39,105 bases of DNA from Pseudomonadota bacterium (GTDB taxonomy: Bacteria; Pseudomonadota; Alphaproteobacteria; Acetobacterales; Acetobacteraceae): contig JAJXZO010000238.1 of NCBI GenBank assembly GCA_021780035.1, forward strand, positions 1 through 39,105, written 5' to 3'. A program made the position numbers and the translations under genes. This document shows positions 17,811 through 26,095 of this stretch, piece after piece (the stretch's first letter is position 1; every line of letters starts with the position of its first letter). Under the pieces are notes generated by a model that saw nothing but the letters and a program-made list of their open reading frames with translations, had not been told where the DNA came from and searched no databases.

Positions 17811-17999
17811 GTGATCAGCGACGAAGAAGAGGCTCCGCGCCCGAGATTCCTGTCCCGTCCACCGCTGGACAGGCTCGGGGTGGCGGAGCTTTCCGCCTAC
17901 ATCGAGGAGCTTCGCGCCGAGATCGCCCGCGCCGAGGCGGAGATCGGCCGCAAATCGTCCCATCGCAGCGCCGCCGAGGCGGTCTTCCGCGGCCGCTGA
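17811..17999 (+). CDS. DUF1192 family small protein
   Basis: GTG start preceded by AGGAGG; MISDEEEAPRPRFLSRPPLDRLGVAELSAYIEELRAEIARAEAEIGRKSSHRSAAEAVFRGR. Confidence 0.82.
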   Translation: MISDEEEAPRPRFLSRPPLDRLGVAELSAYIEELRAEIARAEAEIGRKSSHRSAAEAVFRGR

Positions 18000-18021
18000 G
18001 AGGGAAGGCCTCGATACGGCG

Positions 18022-18047
18022 CGGGAGCCGCGTCGCCGCGGCTCCCG
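18022..18047. terminator. Hairpin between convergent DUF1192 and hsp20 genes
   Basis: CGGGAGCCGCG-TCGC-CGCGGCTCCCG, perfect 11-bp stem followed on + by TTCCTCGTTC. Confidence 0.6.
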
Positions 18048-18078
18048 TTCCTCGTTCGGGCCGGCTTGCGCCGGCGGC

Positions 18079-18552
18079 TCACGGCTTGTGGGCGACCGCG
18101 GGCTTCGCGGATTCACCCTCGAGGCGCGGGGCCGAAGCCTGCACCGGAATCCGGCGCGGCTTCAGCGCCTCGGGGATCTCCCGTCGCAACGCCACGCTCA
18201 GCATGCCGTTCTGAATGTCGGCGCCGTCCACCACGATGTGTTCGGCGAGCACGAAGCGGCGCTCGAAGGCGCGCGCGGCGATGCCGCGGTAGAGGACCTC
18301 GTTCTTCTGCCCCTCGGCCCCGCCGATGCGGCCGGAGATCAGCAGCGTGTTGTCCTGCACGGTGAGTTCGATGTCGTCCGGCCCGAAGCCGGCGACGGCC
18401 ATGGTGAGGACGTAGCGGTCCTCGCCGGTGCGTTCGATGTTGTACGGCGGATAGGAAAGATCCGCGCCGGCCGAAGCCGTGTCGAGCATGCGGGCGAGAT
18501 GGTCGAACCCGATCGCGGTACGGAAAAGCGGAGCGAAATCGAAAGCGTTCAT
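18079..18552 (-). CDS. Hsp20/alpha-crystallin small heat shock protein (IbpA-like)
   Basis: MNAFDFAPLFRTAIGFDHLARMLDTASAGADLSYPPYNIERTGEDRYVLTMAVAGFGPDDIELTVQDNTLLISGRI...YRGIAARAFERRFVLAEHIVVDGADIQNGMLSVALRREIPEALKPRRI. Confidence 0.95.
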   Translation of the reverse strand: MNAFDFAPLFRTAIGFDHLARMLDTASAGADLSYPPYNIERTGEDRYVLTMAVAGFGPDDIELTVQDNTLLISGRIGGAEGQKNEVLYRGIAARAFERRFVLAEHIVVDGADIQNGMLSVALRREIPEALKPRRIPVQASAPRLEGESAKPAVAHKP

Positions 18553-18647
18553 CGCGGTACCTCCTGGAGCAGCAAGGTTCCATGTTCGGCCACCCGATGC
18601 GGGCCGGCCGTAGCCATTCTCCGGGACCCCACGGGGCATCCCGGACA
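18553..18647 (-). ncRNA. ROSE-type RNA thermometer in the hsp20 5' UTR (cis-regulatory RNA)
   Basis: Minus-strand 3' hairpin ACCUUGCUGCUCCAGGAGGU (18559-18578): ACC/GGU plus UUGCU opposite AGGA with an extra G, sequestering the Shine-Dalgarno; two upstream hairpins at 18587-18610 and 18621-18644. 5' boundary inferred from the putative promoter. Confidence 0.8.
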
Positions 18648-18653
18648 ATGACG

Positions 18654-18681
18654 ATATGGAACAGGTTCCCCCCGCTTCAAG
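18654..18681 (-). promoter_or_regulatory. Putative sigma32 (RpoH) promoter of hsp20
   Basis: Minus strand CCCCCCTTGAAG (CTTGAAG -35) - 13 bp - TTCCATAT (-10 like CCCCATnT). Confidence 0.65.
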
Positions 18682-18704
18682 GGGGGCGGTACCACCGGCG
18701 AGGA

Positions 18705-18932
18705 CTACTTCCGCTTCAGGCCGAGGCCGCCGAACTTCTGGTTGAAGCGGGCCACGCGTCCTCCGGTGTCGATGATGCGCTGCACGCCGGTCCACGCCGG
18801 ATGCGACTTGGGATCGATGTCGAGCCGTAGGGTTTCCCCGGGCTTGCCCATGCAGGAGCGCGTCGTGAAGGTGGTGCCGTCGGTCATGATGACCGTGATC
18901 TCGTGGTAGTCGGGGTGGATGCCCGCTTTCAT
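18705..18932 (-). CDS. rpmE: 50S ribosomal protein bL31
   Basis: [75 protein letters not shown]. Confidence 0.96.
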   Translation of the reverse strand: MKAGIHPDYHEITVIMTDGTTFTTRSCMGKPGETLRLDIDPKSHPAWTGVQRIIDTGGRVARFNQKFGGLGLKRK

Positions 18933-19024
18933 CGCCGCTCGCTCCATGCTGGTCCCGCCGATGCCGACCGGCCGGACAGGGGCCGGCCTATAGGCCAGCC
19001 GCCCGCCGGACGCAAGCCGTTCCC

Positions 19025-20305
19025 TCAGTCGCCGTGGCCGGCGAGTGCGGGGATCGGCCGTTCGGGATGCACGAGCAGCCAGAGCAGCGCCCCGGCGGCG
19101 GCGAAGGCGGCGATGGTGGGCAGGGCGACGTTCCAGCTTCCGGTCCAGCGCACCAGGTAGGCCATCGCCACCGGCCCCACGAAGCCCGCCGAGTTGCCCC
19201 AGCAGTTGGTCCAGCCGGTCACCACGCCGGTGGCGGTGCGGCCGAGATCCTGTGTCGCCGACCAGATGGAGACCTGCACGAGGCCGACGGCGCCGAGCGA
19301 GACGCACAGCATCGTCATCATCAGCACCGTGCTCGAGGTCCGCGAGGCGACGATCAGCCCGCCGGCGGCCACCAGGAAGCCGATCATCGCCGCCGGCACC
19401 CGCGCCATCCACACCGAGCCGGTCGCGTGCAGCACGCGGTCGGCGATCCAGCCGGCGATAAACACCATGACGAAGAGTGCCACCCACGGCAGCGCCGAGT
19501 TGACGCCCATCGCCGCGAGCGACATGTGGCGGACGTTCATCAGGTAGGTGGGCAGCCAGGTAGTGTAGAAGCTCTGCACCAGGATCAGGAAGAAATACTG
19601 CACGGCGATGGCCCAGAACTGCACGGAGCCGAGACCCCGCCAGAAGGCGCCCTTCTCTTTCACCACCGTATCGTCGTCCTGGTCGGCTTCGATCAGCGCC
19701 ACTTCGTCTGCGCCGATCTGCGGATGCCGCCGGGGCTCGTCCCGGAACCACGACCACCACGCGATGCCGAGCAGCACGCCAAGGAAGCCGAAGCTGTAGA
19801 AGGCCACCTGCCAGCCGAAATACTGGATGACGAGAGCCGTTGCCGGTCCGGCGGCGATCGGCCCGAGGTACAGCCCGCCAAGCAGGACGGAATTGCCCTT
19901 CGCGCGTTCCCGGCGGGGGAACCAGCGGCGCAGCGCCAGCACCGAGGCCGGCCAGTCGGCCGACTGCCCGGCGCCGAGGAGGGCGCGGATGCCGACGAAG
20001 GAGGCCACCGAGAAGCCGAGCGGCGTCGCCATGGTAAGCAGTGACCAGGCGAGGTTGGCCCAGGCCAGCGCCCGACGCGGGCCGAATTTCTCCGCCAGCC
20101 AGCCTGCCGGCACCTGCAGCGCCGCGTAGGTCCAGGAGAAACTGGTGAGAATGAGCGACATCTCCACCAAGGAGAAATGGAACTCGTGCATGATGGTGGG
20201 TGCCGCCACCACGATCGCCGTGCGATCGAGCGACATGACGAAGGTAATGGGCCCGATCAGCGCAAACGCCATCCACCAGCGCAGCTTTCCCGCCGCTTGA
20301 GTCAT
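19025..20305 (-). CDS. MFS transporter (ACS-like)
   Basis: ATG at 20305: [88 protein letters not shown]. Confidence 0.92.
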   Translation of the reverse strand: MTQAAGKLRWWMAFALIGPITFVMSLDRTAIVVAAPTIMHEFHFSLVEMSLILTSFSWTYAALQVPAGWLAEKFGPRRALAWANLAWSLLTMATPLGFSVASFVGIRALLGAGQSADWPASVLALRRWFPRRERAKGNSVLLGGLYLGPIAAGPATALVIQYFGWQVAFYSFGFLGVLLGIAWWSWFRDEPRRHPQIGADEVALIEADQDDDTVVKEKGAFWRGLGSVQFWAIAVQYFFLILVQSFYTTWLPTYLMNVRHMSLAAMGVNSALPWVALFVMVFIAGWIADRVLHATGSVWMARVPAAMIGFLVAAGGLIVASRTSSTVLMMTMLCVSLGAVGLVQVSIWSATQDLGRTATGVVTGWTNCWGNSAGFVGPVAMAYLVRWTGSWNVALPTIAAFAAAGALLWLLVHPERPIPALAGHGD

Positions 20306-20438
20306 TGTTTTTCTCCCGTGCCGCCCTGGGGCGCAAACGAAGCTTAGGGGTGAAACCCGCCCGCGGCCAAATGGTTTTCCGGTCCGCGGCGGCAATTCCG
20401 CCCGCCGCCGATGTTTCGGGGCCGCTGCCGCGCGAACG

Positions 20439-20486
20439 CCCGTCACGGGCGGCGGCGGCGGGCTCGGGCTGCCGACCCGTGACGGA
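20439..20486. promoter_or_regulatory. Two copies of palindrome CCCGT(C/G)ACGG(G/A), 37 bp centre to centre
   Basis: CCCGTCACGGG at 20439-20449 (perfect 11-bp odd palindrome) and CCCGTGACGGA at 20476-20486 (one mismatch). Confidence 0.4.
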
Positions 20487-20629
20487 TTGGCCGACTCGGG
20501 CGGCCGAAGCACGCGGGCATCATCTTCCGCTGGACGGTCCGGTTACTGGACGCGACTTCGAAAGCGGGGGTTTTGTGGCGAATCGGCAAGGTGAGCGTCC
20601 CCACTGTGGCGTCCGTGCAACAATGATGA

Positions 20630-20680
20630 CCGAAATGCCACGTCGGGAGGCCCCGACTCGCGTTCACGCTGGCATTACGG
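20630..20680. other. Nested inverted-repeat element (possible structured RNA or cruciform)
   Basis: Outer arms CCGAAATGCCA (20630-20640) and TGGCATTACGG (20670-20680), 10/11 complementary, enclosing GTCGGG-AGGC-CCCGAC (20642-20657). Confidence 0.6.
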
Positions 20681-20771
20681 CCCGGTGATTACTAGGTTGC
20701 CGGCGTGGTACGGCGGTCGCTGTCGTCCGCCTGGGGTTGCGATCGGCAGCCTGGAACACGAGGAGATCGAA

Positions 20772-21800
20772 ATGAACCTTCGCAGTATGCTGCTCGCCGC
20801 GACCATGCTGGCGCTGCCAGCCGGTGCGGCGCTGGCGCAGCCCATCAGCGGGCCGTATGTCGCCGGCGGCCTCGGCTATGCCTGGACCCAGAACATCGAC
20901 GTCCGCCATGCCGCGGGCACGCAGCTGAAGACCGGCGGCGGCCTGGGCGCCGGGGCGAGCGTCGGCTGGGGCTTCGGCAACGGGCTGCGCGTCGAACTGC
21001 AGGGCCTTTACGCGGGTGAACATTTCCATACGACGGGCAGCGGCATCGTCGGCGGCGCGAACCTCCAGAACTACGGCGTGTTCGTGAACGGCCTCTACGA
21101 CTTCCAGACCCCGTGGCCGGTAACCCCGTATGTCGGCGCCGGCTTCGGCTATCTGTGGTCGGCCGCGAGCAGCATCCATGGCACCTACAACAACGTGGTG
21201 GCCACCGGGAAGAACGAGACCAAGGGCAGCGCGGCGGCGCAGGGTATCCTGGGTGCGGCACTGCCGCTCGGCGTGCCGGGCCTCGATGCGACCGCCGAAT
21301 ACCACTTCGTGGCGTCGCTCTCCGACGAGACGTTCGACGGCGTGAAGGTCGGCAAGCAGTACACGCATATGTTCCTGATCGGCCTGCGGTACGCGTTCAA
21401 CAACGCCCCGCCGCCCGCCGCCGCGCCGATGCCGGCTCCGGCTCCGGTCGCCGCGCCGGCCCCGGCTCCGGCCCGCAGCTACATCGTGTTCTTTGACTGG
21501 GACAAGGCGGCGCTGACGCCGCGCGCGCACCAGATCATCGCCGAGGCGGCGCAGAACGCCAGCCGCGTGAAGGTGACCACGATCGACGTCTCGGGCTATG
21601 CGGACCGCACCGGTTCCGCGGCCTACAACATGAAGCTGTCGCAGCGGCGCGCCGAGAACGTGGCGGCCGAACTGGTTCGCCTGGGCGTGCCGAAGAGCGA
21701 GATCGTCATCCGCGCGTTCGGCGATACGCATCTGCTGGTTCCCACCGGCCCGAACACCCGCGAGCCGCAGAACCGCCGGGTCGAGATCGTCTTCAAGTAA
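20772..21800 (+). CDS. Outer membrane beta-barrel protein with C-terminal OmpA-like peptidoglycan-binding domain
   Basis: Signal peptide MNLRSMLLAATMLALPAGAALAQ; beta-barrel GPYVAGGLGYAWTQN; PAPAPVAAPAPAPA linker; YIVFFDWDKAALTPRAHQIIAEAAQNA...GYADRTGSAAYNMKLSQRRAENVAAELVRLGVPKSEI...EPQNRRVEIVFK. Confidence 0.95.
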   Translation: MNLRSMLLAATMLALPAGAALAQPISGPYVAGGLGYAWTQNIDVRHAAGTQLKTGGGLGAGASVGWGFGNGLRVELQGLYAGEHFHTTGSGIVGGANLQNYGVFVNGLYDFQTPWPVTPYVGAGFGYLWSAASSIHGTYNNVVATGKNETKGSAAAQGILGAALPLGVPGLDATAEYHFVASLSDETFDGVKVGKQYTHMFLIGLRYAFNNAPPPAAAPMPAPAPVAAPAPAPARSYIVFFDWDKAALTPRAHQIIAEAAQNASRVKVTTIDVSGYADRTGSAAYNMKLSQRRAENVAAELVRLGVPKSEIVIRAFGDTHLLVPTGPNTREPQNRRVEIVFK

Positions 21801-21820
21801 GCAATCCGGCTGAAGTAGCG

Positions 21821-21850
21821 AACGCCACCGCCTGCGAGCGGTGGCGTTTT
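21821..21850 (+). terminator. Intrinsic terminator of the OmpA-like gene
   Basis: AACGCCACCGC-CTGCGA-GCGGTGGCGTTTT, 11-bp stem followed by TT. Confidence 0.85.
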
Positions 21851-21903
21851 GCTGTACATCCGGCGGCGGTGGGGTGTGTTCTTTTTGCCGCCGGCCGGGC
21901 TGT

Positions 21904-22497
21904 CTAGCGTGCGGTCTTTTTCGCCTTGCGCGGCTCCGGCCGGTGCCGCTCCGCAGTGGAGGCGGGGCAGTCGGTGAACGCCATCGCCTGCGGCACCGAG
22001 GCGACCTGGCTGGTGGCGTAGCCGCCAAGGTCGCTGACACTGGACAGACCCATCGCCGACGAGAAAGCGCCGCCGCTGCGCGAGCAGAACTGGTCGCCGA
22101 GCACGACGGCCCGATCCGACTGGTCGTTGGCGAGGAGCGTGATGTAGTCGTCGCGCTCCTTCTGCCACGAGCGGCTATTGTTGCGCCGGAAATAGTTATC
22201 TGTCACCTTCTGTGCGTCGCGCAGAACCGGCATGAAACGGCGCATGAAGGCGTTGTATTTTTCGTCCTCGTGGCAGGACACGGCGATCACCATCAGGTCG
22301 CTTTTCAGCGCCGTTTCGGCGAACGCCGTCTGCTCGTCGGGCCGCGCGCACCAGGGCGCGGACGGAGGGGTGGGCAGCGGCGGCGGCACGTATGCCGCCA
22401 CGGTCGGCACGTTGGCGGCGGGGGGCGGCTTGGCGCAGCTGGCGAGGGCGGCGAGCACGGAAAGGACGATGGCCTGTTTCGGCGATAGACGAGGCAT
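21904..22497 (-). CDS. Hypothetical lipoprotein
   Basis: MPRLSPKQAIVLSVLAALASCAKPPPAANVPTVAAYVPPPLPTPPSAPWCARPDEQTAFAETALKSDLMVIAVSCHEDEKYNAFMRRFMPVLRDAQKVTDNYFRRN; lipobox LASC. Confidence 0.75.
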   Translation of the reverse strand: MPRLSPKQAIVLSVLAALASCAKPPPAANVPTVAAYVPPPLPTPPSAPWCARPDEQTAFAETALKSDLMVIAVSCHEDEKYNAFMRRFMPVLRDAQKVTDNYFRRNNSRSWQKERDDYITLLANDQSDRAVVLGDQFCSRSGGAFSSAMGLSSVSDLGGYATSQVASVPQAMAFTDCPASTAERHRPEPRKAKKTAR

Positions 22498-22577
22498 TCG
22501 CAAGATCCACGAAGCGGTGAGGGCCTGAGCAATAGGCCCGCCCGCCCGCATCGCGCAACCTTCGGCTGGAAGGGCCG

Positions 22578-24092
22578 TCAGCGCGCCGGAGAGAGAAGCG
22601 CCGAGGTGTAGGCTTTGGGCGATTGGACGAGGGCCTGGGCGGCGGCGAGCATCCCCTGCGGCCCGCTTGCCGGCGGACAGACGGCGCGCAGCCTGTCGAT
22701 CTCGGCGGTGGCGAGCGGTGCGCGCGCCGCACGGTCCTGGCGCAGCGCCTCCGCCAGCAGCGACGTGCCGCCCCTGAGCGCGGCGAGCTGCTGTTGCAGC
22801 GACACGGAGCCGAGGCTCGTGCAGACCTGCGGCATCACCCCGAGGTCCTGCAACGGCCAGCCGCGCGGCGCCAGGACGCGGCTCCAGGTGATCAGCAGTT
22901 CGCCGCCGTCGGGCAGTGGATCGATCGTCTGCACCAGCCCCTTGCCGAAAGTGGAACTGCCGACCACGACGCCCCGGCCCTGGTCGGCCAGCGCGGCGGC
23001 CAGGATTTCGGCGGCGCTGGCCGAGCCGTTGTTCACCAGCACCACCACCGGCAGCCCATGCGCGAGATCGATGCCGTCGGCGCGGAAATCGTGCGCCGCC
23101 TGCGGGTCGCGGCCGAGGGTGCGCGCCACCGTGCCGGAGGGGATCAGCGCGTCGGCCGCCGCCACGGCCTGCAGCAGCAGTCCGCCGCGGTTGTCGCGCA
23201 GATCGAGCACGAGGCCGCGCGGCGCCGGCCTGGCCGCCAGACCGTGCACGATCTCGTAGGCGAGTCTTGCCCCGGTATCGGAGGCGAAGCCGGTGATGCG
23301 CAGCACCAGCAGCGGGCCGACGCGGCGGGCCAGCACCGTCGGCGGCGGCACCAGCGCCCGGGTGAGCACGATGTCGCGCCGCTGTCCGTCGGCCTGGCGC
23401 AGTTCCAGAAGCACGGTGGATGCCGCCGGGCCGGCGAGCAACCCCGCCGCCTGTTTCGTGGGCAGCGTGTGCAGCCTAGTGCCGTCCACTCCCACCACGC
23501 GGTCGCCCGGGCGCAGGCCGACGGCATCCGCGGGGCCACCGGGTGCGACCGCGCCGATGACATATCCGCCCCCCCGGCGGACGAGCGTGAGGCCGACACC
23601 CGCCGTGCCCGAGCGCCATGCCTCGTCGGAGAGAGCGCGCGCCGGCGGCAGGTAGCGCGAATAGGGGTCGAGGTGGGAGCACATGGCGTCGAAGAACGTC
23701 GCCAGCACGCCCTCGGTGCCGATGCGGCGCACGGCGTGCGAGGCGTCCCAGGCGGCTTCGGCCATTACGCCGATCGTCGCGCCCCAGCCGCCGGCATCGT
23801 CCGGCAGCGGCGCGGAGAGCGCGACCAGCGGCCGGCCGTCGCGCAGCAGTTCCACCTTCTCGTCGCTGAGGGCGAGGGTGAGGCGGGAATCGAGCGCCGG
23901 AATGCCGCGCAGCCCCCACAGCGCGAGTTCCTGAGCGGTCACCGGTTGCAGGGTCCGCGGCACCATGAAGGCGAGAGCGTTTGCCGTTACCGCCGTCACC
24001 AGCGGCTGGTTCAGTTCCTGACCGGGTTCGAACGGTTCCGCCCCCGCCGGAACGGCAAGGGAGAGCGCCAGCAGGAGACAGAGAAGTTTCAC
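22578..24092 (-). CDS. S41 family C-terminal processing peptidase (PDZ + protease)
   Basis: GTG start (VKLLCLLLALSLAVPAGAEP signal peptide); PDZ GGGYVIGAVAPGGPADAVGLRPGDRVVGVDG; catalytic NGSASAAEILAAALADQGRGVVVGSSTFGKGLVQ. Confidence 0.92.
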   Translation of the reverse strand: MKLLCLLLALSLAVPAGAEPFEPGQELNQPLVTAVTANALAFMVPRTLQPVTAQELALWGLRGIPALDSRLTLALSDEKVELLRDGRPLVALSAPLPDDAGGWGATIGVMAEAAWDASHAVRRIGTEGVLATFFDAMCSHLDPYSRYLPPARALSDEAWRSGTAGVGLTLVRRGGGYVIGAVAPGGPADAVGLRPGDRVVGVDGTRLHTLPTKQAAGLLAGPAASTVLLELRQADGQRRDIVLTRALVPPPTVLARRVGPLLVLRITGFASDTGARLAYEIVHGLAARPAPRGLVLDLRDNRGGLLLQAVAAADALIPSGTVARTLGRDPQAAHDFRADGIDLAHGLPVVVLVNNGSASAAEILAAALADQGRGVVVGSSTFGKGLVQTIDPLPDGGELLITWSRVLAPRGWPLQDLGVMPQVCTSLGSVSLQQQLAALRGGTSLLAEALRQDRAARAPLATAEIDRLRAVCPPASGPQGMLAAAQALVQSPKAYTSALLSPAR

Positions 24093-26095
24093 TTTCGGCC
24101 GCGATACCCCCGCACGCGCGTCGACGCGGAGCCCGTGTTCGCCATATGGAAAGTGAGCCCGCCGGTGATGCCGTTCGCTTCCACGAGCCGAACCGCAGCC
24201 TGCTGGGCCAGCCGCCACGTCTTGCCGTGACGGCGACCCAGGAGTGTCTGGGTCGTCGCGTCGAAGTGCCAGAAGTCGTTCCCCAACGAGGACATCGGGA
24301 CGAGTCCGCTCGCGCCGCTTTCGTCCAATGTGACGAAAAGGCCGAAGCGGGTCACGCCGGAAATGCGCGCCGGGAACACCGTTCCGACATGGTCTGCCAT
24401 GAACAGCGCGAGGGCCCGGTCCATCGCCTCGCGTTCGGCCGCCGCCGCGCGGCGCTCGGTGGCGCTGATCGCTGCCGAGCAGGCGGCGAGGGTGGGGATT
24501 TCGGCGTCGGCGAGCCCGTCGTCGCCCAGGCCGAGCCCGCGGATCAGCGCCCGGTGCACCAGCAGATCGGCGTAGCGGCGGATCGGGCTGGTGAAATGCA
24601 CGTATTTCGGCAGGCACAGGCCGAAATGGCCGATGTTCTCCACCGCGTAGGCCGCCTGCGACTGCGCCCGCAGCATCATCTCGGCGACGAGGGGAGCGGC
24701 GTCGTGCCCATCGAGGCGCTCGAGCGCGCGCTGCAGGTCGCCGGCCCGGACGTGGCCGCCCTGCGGCAGGGAGATGCGCATGGCGCGGAGGAAGCCGCGC
24801 AGTGCTTCCAGCTTTTCCTCGGTGGGCGGAGCATGCACGCGCCAGACGGCCGGCAGCCGCAGGCGCTCCAGTTCCTCGGCGGCGGAGACGTTGGCGAGCA
24901 GCATGATCTCCTCGACCAGCCGGTGGCTGGCGAGCCTCGGGCGCGCTTCCACCCGGAGCACGGCGCCGTCGTCTCCCAGCACCACGCGGCGCTCCGGCAG
25001 CGGCAGGTCGAGCGTGCCGCGTTCGGCGCGGGCGGCGAGCAGCACCTCGCTTGCCGCGAACAGCGCCGGCAGGGAAGGAGCGATGGGTTGCGCGGAGCCG
25101 TGCGAGGCTTCCGCCTGCTCGTAGGTGAGGCGGGCGGCGCTGTGCATCAGCCCGCGGCCGAAACGGTGGCGAAGCTTGCGCCCCGAGGCATCGATGTCGA
25201 TTTCGGCGAACAGGCAGGCGCGGTCTTCGCCCGGGCGCAGGCTGCACCAGCCGGCGGAGAGCGCCTCCGGCAGCATCGGCACCGCGCGATCGGGGAAATA
25301 CACGGAGTTGCCGCGGGCGCGGGCATCGGCATCGAGCGCCGAACCGGGGTGGACATAGGCCGCGACGTCGGCGATCGCCACCAGGATGTGGAAGCCGCCG
25401 TCCACGGGCTCCGCGAACACCGCGTCGTCGAAGTCGCGGGCGTCCTCGCCGTCGATGGTGACGAGCGGGATGGCGCGCAGGTCGGTGCGCGCTCCCGCTT
25501 CCGGCGGGCCGGCGGCGGCTGCCTCGGCCAAAGCCCCGGCGCTGAAGCTCTCTTCGATGCCGAAGCTGTGCTGCACGGCGAGGCTGAGCGTGGCGGCCTC
25601 GCCGAAACGGCCCAGAAGCTCCACCACCTGCGCCGATTTGCGCGCGAAGGGCGCCGAAGGCAGGGGTGTGGCGCGCACGAGGTCGCCGTCGCGGGCCGCG
25701 GCGGTGGCGTCCTTCGGCACCAGCCACGCCGCCTTCGCCCTGCGGTCGGTGGGGACGATGCGGCCGCCGCCGTTCGGGCTTGCGTGGAAGACGCCGATCA
25801 CCCGTCCGGGTGCCGTGTCGAGCCGGCGCAGCGTGCGCCCGGCAAAGCGGTTGCCGAACAGTGGGCGAAGCCGCGCCAGCACCCGCTCGCCAGGGGCGAG
25901 CGCCGGCTGGCCGCGGGCCTCGGGTTCCATGAGGATCAGGGGCGGCGGGCCGTCGCCCTGCCATCCCACGGGCCGGGCCAGGGCTTCGCCGTCGGCATCG
26001 GTGCCGAAGATCTCGACCTCGGTGGCCACCGCCGGGGGCGGCGAAGCGGGTTGTGGACGCGAGTGCCGCCGCGAGGCCCGGAAGGCGCCCTTCAC
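24089..26095 (-). CDS. rnr: Ribonuclease R / RNB-domain exoribonuclease
   Basis: IPLVTIDGEDARDFDDAVFAEPVDGG (RNB catalytic motif); FTSPIRRYADLLVHRALIRG; S1 domain ARISGVTRFGLFVTLDESGASGLVPMSSL. Probable GTG start at 26095 overlapping the topA stop (GTGA). Confidence 0.93.
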   Translation of the reverse strand: MKGAFRASRRHSRPQPASPPPAVATEVEIFGTDADGEALARPVGWQGDGPPPLILMEPEARGQPALAPGERVLARLRPLFGNRFAGRTLRRLDTAPGRVIGVFHASPNGGGRIVPTDRRAKAAWLVPKDATAAARDGDLVRATPLPSAPFARKSAQVVELLGRFGEAATLSLAVQHSFGIEESFSAGALAEAAAAGPPEAGARTDLRAIPLVTIDGEDARDFDDAVFAEPVDGGFHILVAIADVAAYVHPGSALDADARARGNSVYFPDRAVPMLPEALSAGWCSLRPGEDRACLFAEIDIDASGRKLRHRFGRGLMHSAARLTYEQAEASHGSAQPIAPSLPALFAASEVLLAARAERGTLDLPLPERRVVLGDDGAVLRVEARPRLASHRLVEEIMLLANVSAAEELERLRLPAVWRVHAPPTEEKLEALRGFLRAMRISLPQGGHVRAGDLQRALERLDGHDAAPLVAEMMLRAQSQAAYAVENIGHFGLCLPKYVHFTSPIRRYADLLVHRALIRGLGLGDDGLADAEIPTLAACSAAISATERRAAAAEREAMDRALALFMADHVGTVFPARISGVTRFGLFVTLDESGASGLVPMSSLGNDFWHFDATTQTLLGRRHGKTWRLAQQAAVRLVEANGITGGLTFHMANTGSASTRVRGYRGRK

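Noticed and set aside
21861-21893. CGGCGGC ... GCCGCCG repeat downstream of the lipoprotein gene
   Set aside because: 19-nt loop and GC-rich trinucleotide arms are expected by chance at this GC content; not called as a terminator.
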